Shown piece after piece: positions 9,371 to 20,852 of a DNA stretch of 64,000 nucleotides. Below the pieces are notes generated by a model. That model did not search any database and was not told the DNA's origin. It saw nothing but the letters and a program-made list of their open reading frames with translations. The DNA comes from Fasciola hepatica. Its lineage: Eukaryota > Platyhelminthes > Trematoda > Plagiorchiida > Fasciolidae. The stretch is taken from positions 8,687,001 to 8,751,000 of the forward strand of contig CANUEZ040000163.1 of assembly GCA_948099385.1 (NCBI GenBank), read 5' to 3'. A program made the translations under genes and the position numbers. Position 1 is the first letter of the stretch, and each line of letters begins with the position of its first letter.

Positions 9371-10126
9371 TCACCAAATATGACAGTGATTCAGCCTTGC
9401 CCTCAGTGTTTTTGCCCCCAATAAAACACTATCAATCAGGCTTCTAGCCACCTTGAATGGTTGTCCAAACAAATTTTTCAGGATTCTGCGTACTCTGATG
9501 TACCCTATTGGTGGATCAAGCATAGCGCAGCCTTCGATAGCACTTTTGGCCCTCCCACGACAGTAATGTAATAAATACAATAACTTTTGACCAGGATCTG
9601 CATTTTTGCACTCAACAAAATTTTCGAATTGTTTCATGAATATACAGTATTGCTCGGGGTGCCCGTCGACATAGGACAGCTTCACTCTCGGCAGGTCGAA
9701 TGCCAAAACCTCAGTGGTTTCAGGCTGTCTCAAGGGTTTATATTCGTCGATCACAGTGCCGTTTCGATGTTGACATCGTGAACTACATGGACTCTTTGCT
9801 GGCTCTCTGAGACCAGTTCCTTGTTTAGGAGGCTCTGCTTCCCTTCTGGCTAACCGCAGCTCGTTCTTTAATTCTATCACTCTCATTCTATAAGTACTTA
9901 TGTCGGCAAACTTATCGCGGTTAGAGATACATGACCTAGCACTGACAGAACTAGTAAACTTAGCATTATCTAGAGAATCAATAACACCCAAACCATCCCC
10001 AGAGACTTGTCGAGTTAATTCCTGTTGTCTCAAAAGGTTCTTGCTTCCTCGTCTGGGCATTTCCAATGAGTTTCCTTGTCCAGGTTCCACTTGAGTACTG
10101 TAAGTCAATTCTCGCAAATCGAGCAA
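9371..10126 (-). pseudogene. BEL/Pao Gag (DUF1759-type), left arm
   Basis: A 251-codon frame with the conserved Gag block of BEL/Pao elements: YCIFMKQFENFVECKNADPG, KLLYLLHYCRGRAKSAIEG, then a (K/R)-rich segment ending NLFGQPFKVARSLID. The N-terminal 100 residues are polar and basic. The frame ends prematurely after HCHIW at about 9371 relative to the zinc-knuckle frame. It is identical to the right-arm copy at 13872-14627, so the damage predates the inverted duplication. Confidence 0.82.
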
Positions 10127-10462
10127 CGCGTAGCCAATTCAAACGAATCCCAAGACCAGAACAAGATTGATTCGTAGTTTCTACGGTACTAAATTGAAAT
10201 TCACAAGGGATGCAAGTATATACAAACCTCAAGTATGCGGCCAAATAGACTACACAGTAAAGCCCAAAGGTCCGAAGCCCCGTGGCTCAAGCACGACAGT
10301 CAGAAACGGTTCAATGCCAAATTCAAATGCCTCACATGGATAAACAAACGTGAAAAGGTGTGGTGTATGAGCGAGCTTTTCAAGGTAATGTTAAACATAG
10401 TCAACTTTACACAGCACATATTACATTTGGAAGAATTTTCAGTATTTTCTCTTTACATACAT

Positions 10463-11718
10463 CCCGCACACCGATGGAGCTATGATGTCCGCCAACGGCT
10501 TGACGATAGCTGGATGAATGCCATCTGGGCCCGCTGACTTGTGGCTGTTTAGCTCCTGTAGGTACTTAGGCACGATTTACTCTGAGAGGTCTAGCCCGTT
10601 AAACTGAGGAGGAGGATGCACCAGAGTCATATCTACTCGTACCCCACTATCCATTCTATGTACACCACCAAAGCATTCCCCCAGGGCGTCTGCTTTGCTC
10701 TGGTCAGCAATGACAATACCATAGTCTCTAGTGGATAGCGGACCTACGGCATTTCTTGTTGAGCCTTTAGACTGTACATAGCTGTAGAATTTTTTGGATG
10801 TTGTCTTACAGACTGGGCCAATCTTAGCCCGAATTCCCGCTTGGAAGTTCCCAAAAGGCTTACAGTCTCGTTTCTCAGCTTTGTATAGCGGTTCGAGGCT
10901 AGCTGACTGCCGGAAGCTTTGTACTGGTTCCAGCAGCTGTTTCTACGTCTGATGGCCTTGGCTATTGCAGCCTTCCACCACATGGGTTTGCCCTCCCCAC
11001 TCATTCATTTTAAGGGCGCGAACTCTTCCTGCAGGGCAGTCAGGGATCCCTTTATGGTCTGCCAGCGCTCCTCGACAAAAGCCTCCCCTGTCGTGTCCCA
11101 GGTCAAACCCGTCACCCTATTACAAAGCCTATCTATGTCCATACTACCAAAGTGTCTGACCAGTCTTGAAGGTACCTTGGATTGCCGCATGCATAGGACT
11201 ATTTTGACACACACGTGGTCACTCTTGCCCAGCGGTGCACAATAATGCAGTCCAGACTCATCGTTTGGGAAGTTCGTTATAGCTAGATCCAGCAAGGATG
11301 GAAAGCATCCAGTTGATCATGCACCTGGCATGCCTCGGGCTTCTCCGAAATAAACCTTTGTCATCATTATTATTGTATCTGGTATTTTCCCTAATATGCT
11401 GGTGCAGCCCATTGGCATGCAGCCATTCTAAGTAGGTTTGCTCCTCCGGTCCCGGCATGCAGACCTCAGCCACCCAGTCTATGTGCGGGAGGTTGAAGTC
11501 ACCCACTATGAGGGTCTTTTGTGCGTCCTTAACCAGTTCAGTCAAAGTCCGCAGTAAACAACCGTCCTCTTCGTGGTTAGTGCTTGGTGCCCTATAGACA
11601 CAGACAATGTTAACCCTTCCGCCTGGAGGGATGATCGTAACGGTGCATAACTGGATATTGCGAGTGCACACCTTGGTCTGAGACTCCAGGTGGTTTGTAC
11701 CTGACCTAACGAGGATGG
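10463..11718 (-). pseudogene. CR1-type non-LTR fragment (EN and RT start), left arm
   Basis: Minus-strand copy of the element described at 12078-13535 but lacking its first 67 codons, because the palindrome arm ends at 11718. It contains the APE-type endonuclease motif VGDFNLPHIDW near 11495, then frame-broken linker and the first RT block with SAGPDGIHPAIV near 10520. The fragment ends at about 10463 where BEL/Pao 5' sequence begins. Confidence 0.78.
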
Positions 11719-12279
11719 TTTCTCACTAGCTCCCAAAACGTTCAGCGGAATGCCGTACTCCGCTCTCAGGCCCTGACCCCGACAATAGTAAAGAGGCCAC
11801 GTGTGGGGTTGCAAATGGTTGTAATTGAAGACGCGCTGGAGGACGAAAATTGGCAGTACTCTCCGAAGATAGACGGCAAAACAACCCCTGCCAGTATGGA
11901 TGTTGTGGCAACTCCTATGGAGATGGATTGGGAGTCGTCGGAAATTCTGGATCGTCAGCCAGCTTCATGCACACCATTGGGGACATCCGATACAAAAAAC
12001 GTGTCAATATCTCAGGCGTTGCGCCTGAGAAACAGAAAGGAGTGAATAACAAGAGACACCTAGGCGACTGAGCAAACGTGGTGATGTTATATACCAACGC
12101 GTGTACTATTAGAAACAAATGGGTGGAACTCGCCAAAACCGCCGGCGAGCAGAAAGAGCCAATAGTTGCCGTCACGGAAACTTGGCTTTCTGAAGAAGAC
12201 CATGTGCCAGGCCTAATGAGTAACGGTTTTGCAGTCTATAGGCAGGATCGAGAACAGGATAGCCTTGATGGTGGAGTAG
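11719..12279. other. Unique spacer of the large palindrome
   Basis: 561 bp not duplicated in either arm. From about 12078 it carries the beginning of the CR1 endonuclease frame (YTNACTIRNKWVELAKTAG and VTETWLSEEDH), which is missing from the left arm. The part from 11719 to about 12010 has short frames but I recognise no family in it. Confidence 0.6.
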
Positions 12280-13535
12280 CCATCCTCGTTAGGTCAGGTA
12301 CAAACCACCTGGAGTCTCAGACCAAGGTGTGCACTCGCAATATCCAGTTATGCACCGTTACGATCATCCCTCCAGGCGGAAGGGTTAACATTGTCTGTGT
12401 CTATAGGGCACCAAGCACTAACCACGAAGAGGACGGTTGTTTACTGCGGACTTTGACTGAACTGGTTAAGGACGCACAAAAGACCCTCATAGTGGGTGAC
12501 TTCAACCTCCCGCACATAGACTGGGTGGCTGAGGTCTGCATGCCGGGACCGGAGGAGCAAACCTACTTAGAATGGCTGCATGCCAATGGGCTGCACCAGC
12601 ATATTAGGGAAAATACCAGATACAATAATAATGATGACAAAGGTTTATTTCGGAGAAGCCCGAGGCATGCCAGGTGCATGATCAACTGGATGCTTTCCAT
12701 CCTTGCTGGATCTAGCTATAACGAACTTCCCAAACGATGAGTCTGGACTGCATTATTGTGCACCGCTGGGCAAGAGTGACCACGTGTGTGTCAAAATAGT
12801 CCTATGCATGCGGCAATCCAAGGTACCTTCAAGACTGGTCAGACACTTTGGTAGTATGGACATAGATAGGCTTTGTAATAGGGTGACGGGTTTGACCTGG
12901 GACACGACAGGGGAGGCTTTTGTCGAGGAGCGCTGGCAGACCATAAAGGGATCCCTGACTGCCCTGCAGGAAGAGTTCGCGCCCTTAAAATGAATGAGTG
13001 GGGAGGGCAAACCCATGTGGTGGAAGGCTGCAATAGCCAAGGCCATCAGACGTAGAAACAGCTGCTGGAACCAGTACAAAGCTTCCGGCAGTCAGCTAGC
13101 CTCGAACCGCTATACAAAGCTGAGAAACGAGACTGTAAGCCTTTTGGGAACTTCCAAGCGGGAATTCGGGCTAAGATTGGCCCAGTCTGTAAGACAACAT
13201 CCAAAAAATTCTACAGCTATGTACAGTCTAAAGGCTCAACAAGAAATGCCGTAGGTCCGCTATCCACTAGAGACTATGGTATTGTCATTGCTGACCAGAG
13301 CAAAGCAGACGCCCTGGGGGAATGCTTTGGTGGTGTACATAGAATGGATAGTGGGGTACGAGTAGATATGACTCTGGTGCATCCTCCTCCTCAGTTTAAC
13401 GGGCTAGACCTCTCAGAGTAAATCGTGCCTAAGTACCTACAGGAGCTAAACAGCCACAAGTCAGCGGGCCCAGATGGCATTCATCCAGCTATCGTCAAGC
13501 CGTTGGCGGACATCATAGCTCCATCGGTGTGCGGG
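12078..13535 (+). pseudogene. CR1-type non-LTR fragment: endonuclease and early RT
   Basis: An apurinic-type endonuclease as in CR1-like retrotransposons. Visible signatures are the VTETWLSEEDH motif, the GGVAILVRSGTNH strand, NIVCVYRAPS, and the VGDFNLPHIDW catalytic block. The frame steps at about 12700 (DLAITNFPNDESGLHYCAPL, KSDHVCVKI with the SDH catalytic His) and again at about 12990. A helical linker (WWKAAIAKAIRRRNSCWN) leads to the first RT motif SAGPDGIHPAIVKPL near 13460. Sequence homology stops near 13535, so the RT core and 3' end are missing. At least two frameshifts or stops make it non-functional. Confidence 0.8.
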
Positions 13536-13871
13536 ATGTATGTAAAGAGAAAATACTGAAAATTCTTCCAAATGTAATATGTGCTGTGTAAAGTTGACTA
13601 TGTTTAACATTACCTTGAAAAGCTCGCTCATACACCACACCTTTTCACGTTTGTTTATCCATGTGAGGCATTTGAATTTGGCATTGAACCGTTTCTGACT
13701 GTCGTGCTTGAGCCACGGGGCTTCGGACCTTTGGGCTTTACTGTGTAGTCTATTTGGCCGCATACTTGAGGTTTGTATATACTTGCATCCCTTGTGAATT
13801 TCAATTTAGTACCGTAGAAACTACGAATCAATCTTGTTCTGGTCTTGGGATTCGTTTGAATTGGCTACGCG

Positions 13872-14627
13872 TTGCTCGATTTGCGAGAATTGACTTACAG
13901 TACTCAAGTGGAACCTGGACAAGGAAACTCATTGGAAATGCCCAGACGAGGAAGCAAGAACCTTTTGAGACAACAGGAATTAACTCGACAAGTCTCTGGG
14001 GATGGTTTGGGTGTTATTGATTCTCTAGATAATGCTAAGTTTACTAGTTCTGTCAGTGCTAGGTCATGTATCTCTAACCGCGATAAGTTTGCCGACATAA
14101 GTACTTATAGAATGAGAGTGATAGAATTAAAGAACGAGCTGCGGTTAGCCAGAAGGGAAGCAGAGCCTCCTAAACAAGGAACTGGTCTCAGAGAGCCAGC
14201 AAAGAGTCCATGTAGTTCACGATGTCAACATCGAAACGGCACTGTGATCGACGAATATAAACCCTTGAGACAGCCTGAAACCACTGAGGTTTTGGCATTC
14301 GACCTGCCGAGAGTGAAGCTGTCCTATGTCGACGGGCACCCCGAGCAATACTGTATATTCATGAAACAATTCGAAAATTTTGTTGAGTGCAAAAATGCAG
14401 ATCCTGGTCAAAAGTTATTGTATTTATTACATTACTGTCGTGGGAGGGCCAAAAGTGCTATCGAAGGCTGCGCTATGCTTGATCCACCAATAGGGTACAT
14501 CAGAGTACGCAGAATCCTGAAAAATTTGTTTGGACAACCATTCAAGGTGGCTAGAAGCCTGATTGATAGTGTTTTATTGGGGGCAAAAACACTGAGGGCA
14601 AGGCTGAATCACTGTCATATTTGGTGA
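13872..14627 (+). pseudogene. BEL/Pao Gag (DUF1759-type), right arm
   Basis: The exact translated duplicate of the left-arm Gag frame, on the opposite strand. It holds the same YCIFMKQFENF and KLLYLLHYCRGRAKSAIEG blocks and the same premature end after HCHIW. Upstream 13536-13871 is the non-coding 5' part of the BEL/Pao fragment following the CR1 junction. I could not delimit an LTR or a primer-binding site there. Confidence 0.82.
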
Positions 14628-14770
14628 TAAAAATGCAGAATTGCAGTATAGCACTGGAGCACTTAGGATACCAGTCTGATCTGAATGCATTGCATACACA
14701 GGAATGCATTGTCCAGTGTCTATCTATTGATTTACAGAGCCGATAGGCAGAGGAAGCTGAAAAAATAAAT

Positions 14771-15475
14771 ATGCTTGAGCGGGGACCTATATTCAACGAC
14801 TTGACGGGGTTCATAGGTCGTCAATCCCGTATCGCCAACAGCCGATTTGGACAAATCGTACGCGAAAGTTGCAGGCTGGCGCGAACGGAACCAACATCTG
14901 CTCAAATTGCAGGTAAGGACTGTAACCGAATCCAGTCTTTGGCTAACACACACATGATAATTCGAGAACCCGAGAGGTCAACTGAGTGCAAGCTGTGCAA
15001 CTCCCTGCATCGGTTACCAGATTTTCCGACCTTTCATGGGATGAGTGTTCCCGACCGGTGGTGCGCAGTAAAAAAGATTGGCTCACGCTTTATGTGTTTG
15101 AACAACTCTCATCGAGCCTCTGAATGCAGCTTTATAGTGAAATGTAACCAGGACGGATGTTTGGGTACTAATCACTCGTTACTACATGGCCCTCTTAACA
15201 ATAGGCCTATTCAGCAGGATGAACGCAGAATTGTCTGTTCAGCGGGACATGATGATTTCAAATCTGCAAGATTAGGCATCGTACCTGCCGGAATCGTGAC
15301 ACCTAAAGGACTGAGGTGGGTCGATGCATTTTTGGACACGGGGCCGGATACCTCGCTGATTAATCGCGAGCTTGTAGAAAGTTGTGAACTAGTGGGCGAG
15401 CCTCCCACGCTCACTATCAGCACGATTGCAGGGGGTCATGTTAACACTTCCAAGAGGCTGAGCCTGCAGTTATGA
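14771..15475 (+). pseudogene. BEL/Pao zinc-knuckle and protease, right arm (truncated)
   Basis: Duplicate of 8436-9227 in inverse orientation, identical up to the residue after AGGHVN and then cut at the palindrome boundary, giving 234 codons instead of 263. Zinc-knuckle residues and the DTGPDTSLI protease motif are retained. Nothing BEL-like continues beyond 15475. Confidence 0.82.
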
Positions 15476-15737
15476 ACATATTACACTAAGTAATCTACTT
15501 CACCAGTTTTACCACTGGAGAACACAAATTTGATTATGTCATCCAAGCAATGTTACTCATGAACAGATACCAACTAAAAGCACCGCTGATCTTCTCCCTA
15601 AAAAGTGATTTTATTTATCAACTCACCAGAGAGCGTTTTAATCCTCGACTTTTCATATAAATCAGAAACTATCTTTGCTGCATACAAATACGTGATAAAA
15701 CATCGCTAGTTCACAAATGCGCAAAGTACTGTGGTGA
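15474..15737. other. Unassigned sequence right of the palindrome
   Basis: 264 bp of AT-rich sequence with no convincing frame, repeat or homology to the left flank of the palindrome. Confidence 0.5.
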
Positions 15738-16140
15738 CCTTCAGTTCTGTTCAGTTCACTTCAGTTTAGCTTGCACATTACTTGGTGTGGCTAGAGCCAG
15801 TCGTGTGTCCAGATAGTTGTGTTGTCGGTGCGTTTCCGTAGCTCCCAAAACTGCGTGAAGTTGTTTTTCTGAGGGGCAGAAATTTTGTGCAGTATCAGCC
15901 CTGGCAGAGAAATGTGGAAACAATGAGTAAATTGCGTCTGACACTAAAAACGGGCTAAAATAACTCGAGGTATACTGCCGCCTTACATTGGTCTACTGCT
16001 TCTTTAAAAGCCTTCACTTTTGTGGTATTCATGACCTCCTCCGGGAGCTTATTCCAATAGGGTAGTACTCTATTTGAGAAGTAATTAGCCCATTGAAGTG
16101 AGTGCCGCGGGGTTTGGATTCATAGTGCTCTCGCCAATAA
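15738..16140 (-). pseudogene. 3' end of a CR1-type non-LTR element
   Basis: On the minus strand the last about 45 codons of a CR1/jockey-type polyprotein are readable, ending at TAG 15957-15955. They contain the family-typical end block ANYFSNRVLPYWNKLPEEV followed by VKAFKEAVDQC. About 215 bp of 3' UTR follows, ending in short degenerate repeats of TGAAC-type sequence around 15738-15766, as CR1 tails do. Upstream of 16140 the frame is lost. It may be the same family as the 12-13 kb fragment, but the two do not overlap, so this is untested. Confidence 0.68.
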
Positions 16141-16434
16141 ATTGAGTCTTTGAATAGTTTTGTGAATTAACCTAGTTTAATTCACAATACTGAGCGTATC
16201 ATAATTGCATTTAAAGTGCGCTTTATCCGGAGAATATTTTTATTTCCCTTGTAGTATTGCCGAGTAGTGTTCGGTGTTTTTGAAGCGACCTTTTCTTGCT
16301 TCTAGTCATTTTTTGTTCTTTTGTGTTAGCGGGCTTTACCTGCTAGTGTCAGAGTGCGTATTTTGTGTTTGGGTAAAGAGCGCTTGAGTTGTTTTTGCCC
16401 TCGTTTTTGTGGTTTTCGATGTGACACGCGTTTC

Positions 16435-16620
16435 TGACCCGAGCCTTGCACCCAAGTGCGGAAAACGTGTGGTAAATGGTATAGTGTGAAGTATGCAAGA
16501 GATGGGCTCACCCAAGGTGTTCAGGAATAGCAAAGGATATCTTTGCTCCTTATAAACAGAACCCGTGGGCTGAATGGGTCTGTGCCCCTTGCAAGAAGGC
16601 GGCCAGTCTGGCCTTTAAAC
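16435..16620 (+). pseudogene. PHD-type zinc finger of a non-LTR ORF1, decayed
   Basis: Two overlapping frames give a Cys4-His-Cys3 pattern: a KCGKRVVNGIV segment, then CEVCKRWAHPRCSGI, then WVCAPCKK. A one-base loss around 16487 separates the first pair of cysteines from the rest. PHD-like fingers of this spacing occur in ORF1 of CR1-like elements, so this is best read as the ORF1 remnant of such an element. It lies on the opposite strand to the CR1 3' end at 15.7-16.1 kb and so comes from a different copy. A host PHD gene exon is the less likely alternative. Confidence 0.5.
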
Positions 16621-16859
16621 TGCAGGACCAAGGACAGGACCAACGCCCACCAACGCCCACCACACTCGGAGACCACCCACGCCTCTGTTCGGCTTGTGCT
16701 GCATCAGCTGAACCATGAAGACATGCTAAACGGCTTTGTATACTTCACAACCGGCAGTGACAAAACAGTAATCTGGTGGACTTCTGACCTTACTGTTCCG
16801 GGTTCGAAACTTCGAGCGCCATCTCAGCCGATCACTTCTTCCATGGGCAGCTTTTAATT

Positions 16860-17394
16860 GGTCGTGACCCCCTTCCTGAAATATTGTACTTCTATCATAT
16901 GATAGAAAATAAACTAAGAAAAGAAGAAGAGAAAGAATGGATTTTCGAATTGAGCCACCAGGTTTTTCCGTGCCATTCTGATGCACTCTTACCGAATCCA
17001 ACGAGCAGTTTGCTTACTGTTTCATTCTGAATAATGCATTAACGGGACGAGTGACAGCGAGGTCAATCATAATCAGACTGTGCCGATAGCAGTGGATTTT
17101 GAACAACTTCTCTTTAGTTGATATAACTCACAATAAGTGGTGTTCGAGCATGGTAGAAGTATTATCAGTGTCATATGAAAGACTGAATCTGGAGGACATC
17201 CTGGAGAACAGTAGAAGTAAAAATGGATAACTAAACAAGTCCCCGGTTGAGGATGTTGATAAAGCAAATCGTTTGCCGTTGAAATAAAACTAAATTTGGT
17301 GATCAGACGCGTTGAATTACTTACTTAGAAGTAATCGGAGGCAGTATTACTTTGTACTACCCGAATTTATAAAACAGATCACAGCATCGTGGCC
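16860..17394. other. Unassigned AT-rich sequence
   Basis: No frame with recognisable motifs and no repeat matched elsewhere in the window. Confidence 0.45.
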
Positions 17395-17815
17395 AGTGTT
17401 GACTTAGGATGCGCAAAGTTTGCTAGAATGTGAAAATCAAGGTCTTCGATTCTATGGTCATTTCAGATGGGAAGACTGTTTCAAAGATATGTTTGGAGTA
17501 TGGATCATAGGCTATAGCCCACTGAGCCAAAATGGTTGAGACATGTGCTAAATGCGTCCTCAGATAGACATCCTCAATGTTCAAAGGGGAAAAGATGCGA
17601 AAAAGCAGTTCCTAGCTTAGACATTACAGTTAGGAAATTCTGAGCGCAGGGGTTGGTATTTTAGGACGTGTTGATTCCTCGAACTGGATCCGAGTGACCA
17701 GTCGGATGGATTTTGCGAGTCTGGCGGATATGGCTACATCAAGAAACCGATCGCGTCACTGTATTACTAATACCTCTTTATCCACTAGTTACTTGTATTC
17801 ATAGTGTTTTGATAC
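17395..17815 (+). pseudogene. Decayed RTE C-terminal fragment
   Basis: Short readable blocks correspond to the C-terminal region after the RT in RTE elements: KWLRHVLNASSDRHPQCSKG (compare RLRWLGHVLRM in the complete RTE at 29.07 kb) and SLADMATSRNRSRHC (compare TLKDMAANREQWRSYC at 29.3 kb). Several stops and frame changes separate them. No (GAT)n tail is visible after it. Confidence 0.5.
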
Positions 17816-18956
17816 TTTCATAATAAATCTTTTGTTTTTTTAATGAGACTTCAACGAGAGCTAGCGATCAGATTCGTCGCACCTAGGGCATTGTCAATGT
17901 TTCGGAAAAGGTAATATCCGATTTTCTTTCTGTTCTCAGCTAAGGAAAGTCAATCCCAACCGCTTTGCAACATCTTACTATATCAAGTCTGAATTTGATC
18001 TAGCTTAATGAAGTCAAAATAATCTCAAAAGTTATAAATCCTATCCAAGGAGAAGTTGAGTCAAAATGCAGTGATGTTTATCAATTCCGCGGCCTTGAAT
18101 TGTAAGGATAAAGGAAGTGAGGACAAAAGCTGGTGGAATTCATTTGGTAGCCAGTCTCTCCTGTCCTGTTAACTAATTGTGAACTTATGGGAAACCGATG
18201 CCTCCGAATCGAAGTGCTTATCTATTCAGCTGTATTGAAAACGGTGGGTTTCCCTTATCCAATTCAAGATAAAAGAAACAATTTATATGACATTATGTAA
18301 AGACATTCCGCTCACTGTGATCACTATCAAACGTAAGACGTGCCAGCCCAGGTATGATATGATAAGTGAAACATTTAAATGGAGTAGACTGAAATGTGGG
18401 TTCACTTAGTGCGTTCGACGAGGGAGAGGTAAACCTGTTAGGTTCTTGTCAAGATAAACAGATTTTCTTTCTTAGTAGAGCACCGGTTGATGCATCGTGC
18501 TAAGTAGCATTTTGCTGGACGCGAAAAGCTTCGGTACTGGGTAACTCATCATCACATTGACAGATGAGATCAAGCCAAGTCTGTGAAACTATTGAGCGCT
18601 TGCCGTTACATATTGTAGAGGATTGGAGTTATTCTGTGTAACCACAATGGACTGAGCAACTGGTTTTGAAAATCGTTTAGGTGTTTGTACTAATTCATTG
18701 AGCCAGACAGTTATCCCTTTTACCAATCCAATGCTCATCACAGCTGACAGATTGCATGTGAGACTTAGGATCAGTGAGACCATTTCAGTGGCTTTTAAAG
18801 TCTATTTATCTGATAACCTGTGACGGATTCGACGGCATTTCTATACACGAGTGGCCTGTGGCCGATTTAAAATAGTGATTTATTTGGTCAGACAAATTTC
18901 CATCTTTGAAAAGAAAGAACCAACAAAAACATGATTCTTCCCGACCGTAAATGAGT
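17816..18956. other. Unassigned, possible 3' flank/LTR of the gypsy element
   Basis: No coding motifs recognised. Since the gypsy pol ends at 18957 reading leftwards, a 3' LTR would be expected here, but I could not find paired LTR ends. Confidence 0.35.
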
Positions 18957-20558
18957 TTATTTCTGAACATTTTCCTCTGATTTTTTCAAATGAAACCTAT
19001 TCCTTCTTATCCATTTACCTCCAGAGTGTACAAGGTATGATTTCGTTGAGGTACGCAATTGCACCTCTCCTTCTGTCCCGGGATTTTCTGTCGATTTTAC
19101 TGAGTGAATCCAAGCTTTATCACCTGGATGGGGTGGATGCAGTAGTTTGTTAGCTTAATGGTAACATCTTCGATTGCACCCTTTTAAACTTTTACAATTT
19201 CCGTCTAACTACTTACGGCCTGACACCTGGGTCTCGTAGCCCGGGTCAGATGGTTAGGGTCTTGCTCGTCCGTTTTCCAAATGAGCTTTTTGTCGGGCTC
19301 GTTCCCACAGTTGCCGACGACATATTTCGAAGCTCAATTAGAGCAATAACTGGATTGCTACCGTCGACCTGTTAAGTATCTTCGCCTGTTTGAGCACGCC
19401 TCCCGCTCAACCAGTGGACAGGCTGTGATCAGGACTGCTAATTTGATGCCTATAATGCCATACCTCGGAGAGGCGTTGGATTTGCGTACAGCTAAACTAA
19501 AGACCACCATGAGAAATCAACCGAATCAGAATTCTAAAGTGAGCTAGCAGTTTGTCCGTAATCCATGCAGTTGTTTCTGTTCTGGGGAGGGTGACTCTAG
19601 TAAGTCACTGTAGTAACTAACGGTCATCAAGCAACTGTTCCTCCCTTGGTGAAATTATCCAAAGCCACCATTTCCCAAAGCTGGTCCAGTATTGGGCGCA
19701 TCTCCATCGGTTCTCTCGTTCGTCTTTGAGCAAACTGCCTGCACGGTTCACATTTTGTCACCATCTATTTGACCTGTTTTGCCATACCCAACTTGTAGAA
19801 AGTTCCTCTGGTCCATCTGATACATTCACTGATACCTTTGTGGGGACGGTGTAACAGACGCCAAGCATCTTTTCATGTCTTACACTACCACCGTCCGCTC
19901 ACTTCAGATATCGGTTCGTCCTCTATTGTTAGCTCAACATGGTATTTGAAGCAAGATAATACTCCTGTCACTGGAGTTCTTCTGTCTCTTATTTATCTTT
20001 TTGCCCCTTTTCATGCTCGGTAGCGTGAATAACGAGAGAATTTCGGCTACGAAAATTCGTCTAACTTTTTGATAGTGTAGTTCGTAGTTATAATGTTGGA
20101 AAAGTATTAGTATCCATTACAGTCTCCCAGGTGCTCGACATAATTACCTAATGAAGGTCACAACCAGTTACTTATGATCGGAATATATAAATGAGTAAAT
20201 TGGCTGGAGGTGTAATTGTTGGACTTCTCCTGAGAGCACACAATCGCCGTTAGTTATTTTACAATTTGTGCATATTCCTGTTCACAAGTTCTTAAGGTCC
20301 TGCTGGAATAATCAAGCGGGCTCTCATATTGCAAAGGAACGGCTCCTCAACCACTTTGACTACTATCACATTGTATGTATCGAGGTGAGATGTGATCATA
20401 ATATGCTAGGAATAGAACCTTCACGATAAGCTACTTTATACGATCAAATTCCTGTGGCTATTCGTCTGTCCAAATCCACTTTTTTCCCTTATGTGTCAGC
20501 CGGCTGATCGGTCACATCAGTTGCGCTAATTTTGTATGGATCTGTACAAATAGTTGGT

Positions 20559-20710
20559 CATTGTAATAAATTGTCTTAAAAATCCCACAGTACACATTGA
20601 GAATAAACAAAGTGTCGAACAAGCTCGTTTTCAGTTGTTCGTATTGGTAAGAGTACGAATAACTGAAAACGAGCTTGTTCGCCACGTTGTTTATTCTCAT
20701 TGTAATAAAT
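20559..20710. repeat. 13-bp TSD of the foldback element
   Basis: CATTGTAATAAAT at 20559-20571 is repeated exactly at 20698-20710. Removing one copy plus the insert restores a continuous gypsy RT reading, which supports a true target-site duplication rather than a chance repeat. Confidence 0.82.
20572..20697. mobile_element. 126-bp foldback insertion with PLE-1-like arms
   Basis: A hairpin symmetric about 20648.5, with matching bases spanning 20594-20703 and a loop of about 10 nt (TTGGTAAGAG). The right arm 20651-20684 matches the PLE-1 tail 1626-1659 at 32 of 34 positions, in the same orientation. The left arm is its inverted copy. It is flanked by 13-bp direct repeats CATTGTAATAAAT at 20559-20571 and 20698-20710. 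It sits inside the gypsy RT, whose frame resumes across it (blocks ARFITM and TNYLYRSIQN). It has no coding capacity. I read it as a non-autonomous element derived from a PLE tail. Confidence 0.82.
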
Positions 20711-20852
20711 CTTGCGACATTTTCAGTATCGGTTGGTGCATGTATGTCTACAACTGCGTTTACCTGATACCTTGCCTGATACCTTCGCTAGTGCGAATGT
20801 GGCCTTGAAACTTCAGTGTTTTTTGACAAAACGTCAGCCTGTTCCATTTCAG

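Larger units (their letters stand above)
8525..15473. repeat. 6.95-kb palindrome, arms about 3.2 kb
   Basis: Left arm 8525-11718 and right arm 12280-15473 are reverse complements with constant coordinate sum 23998, i.e. no net indels. Translated segments in the two arms are identical, and I see only a few substitutions close to the outer boundary (near 8550 and 15448). The arms hold the same chimera: a CR1-type endonuclease/RT start joined to BEL/Pao gag and protease. The left arm continues outward as BEL/Pao, while the right arm breaks off into unrelated sequence at 15474. The left side is therefore probably the parental copy of the BEL part. Confidence 0.93.

Noticed and set aside
10235..10537. 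100-codon ORF on the plus strand (mirrored at 13461-13763)
   Set aside because: It is the antisense shadow across the CR1-BEL junction, duplicated because of the palindrome; no motifs.
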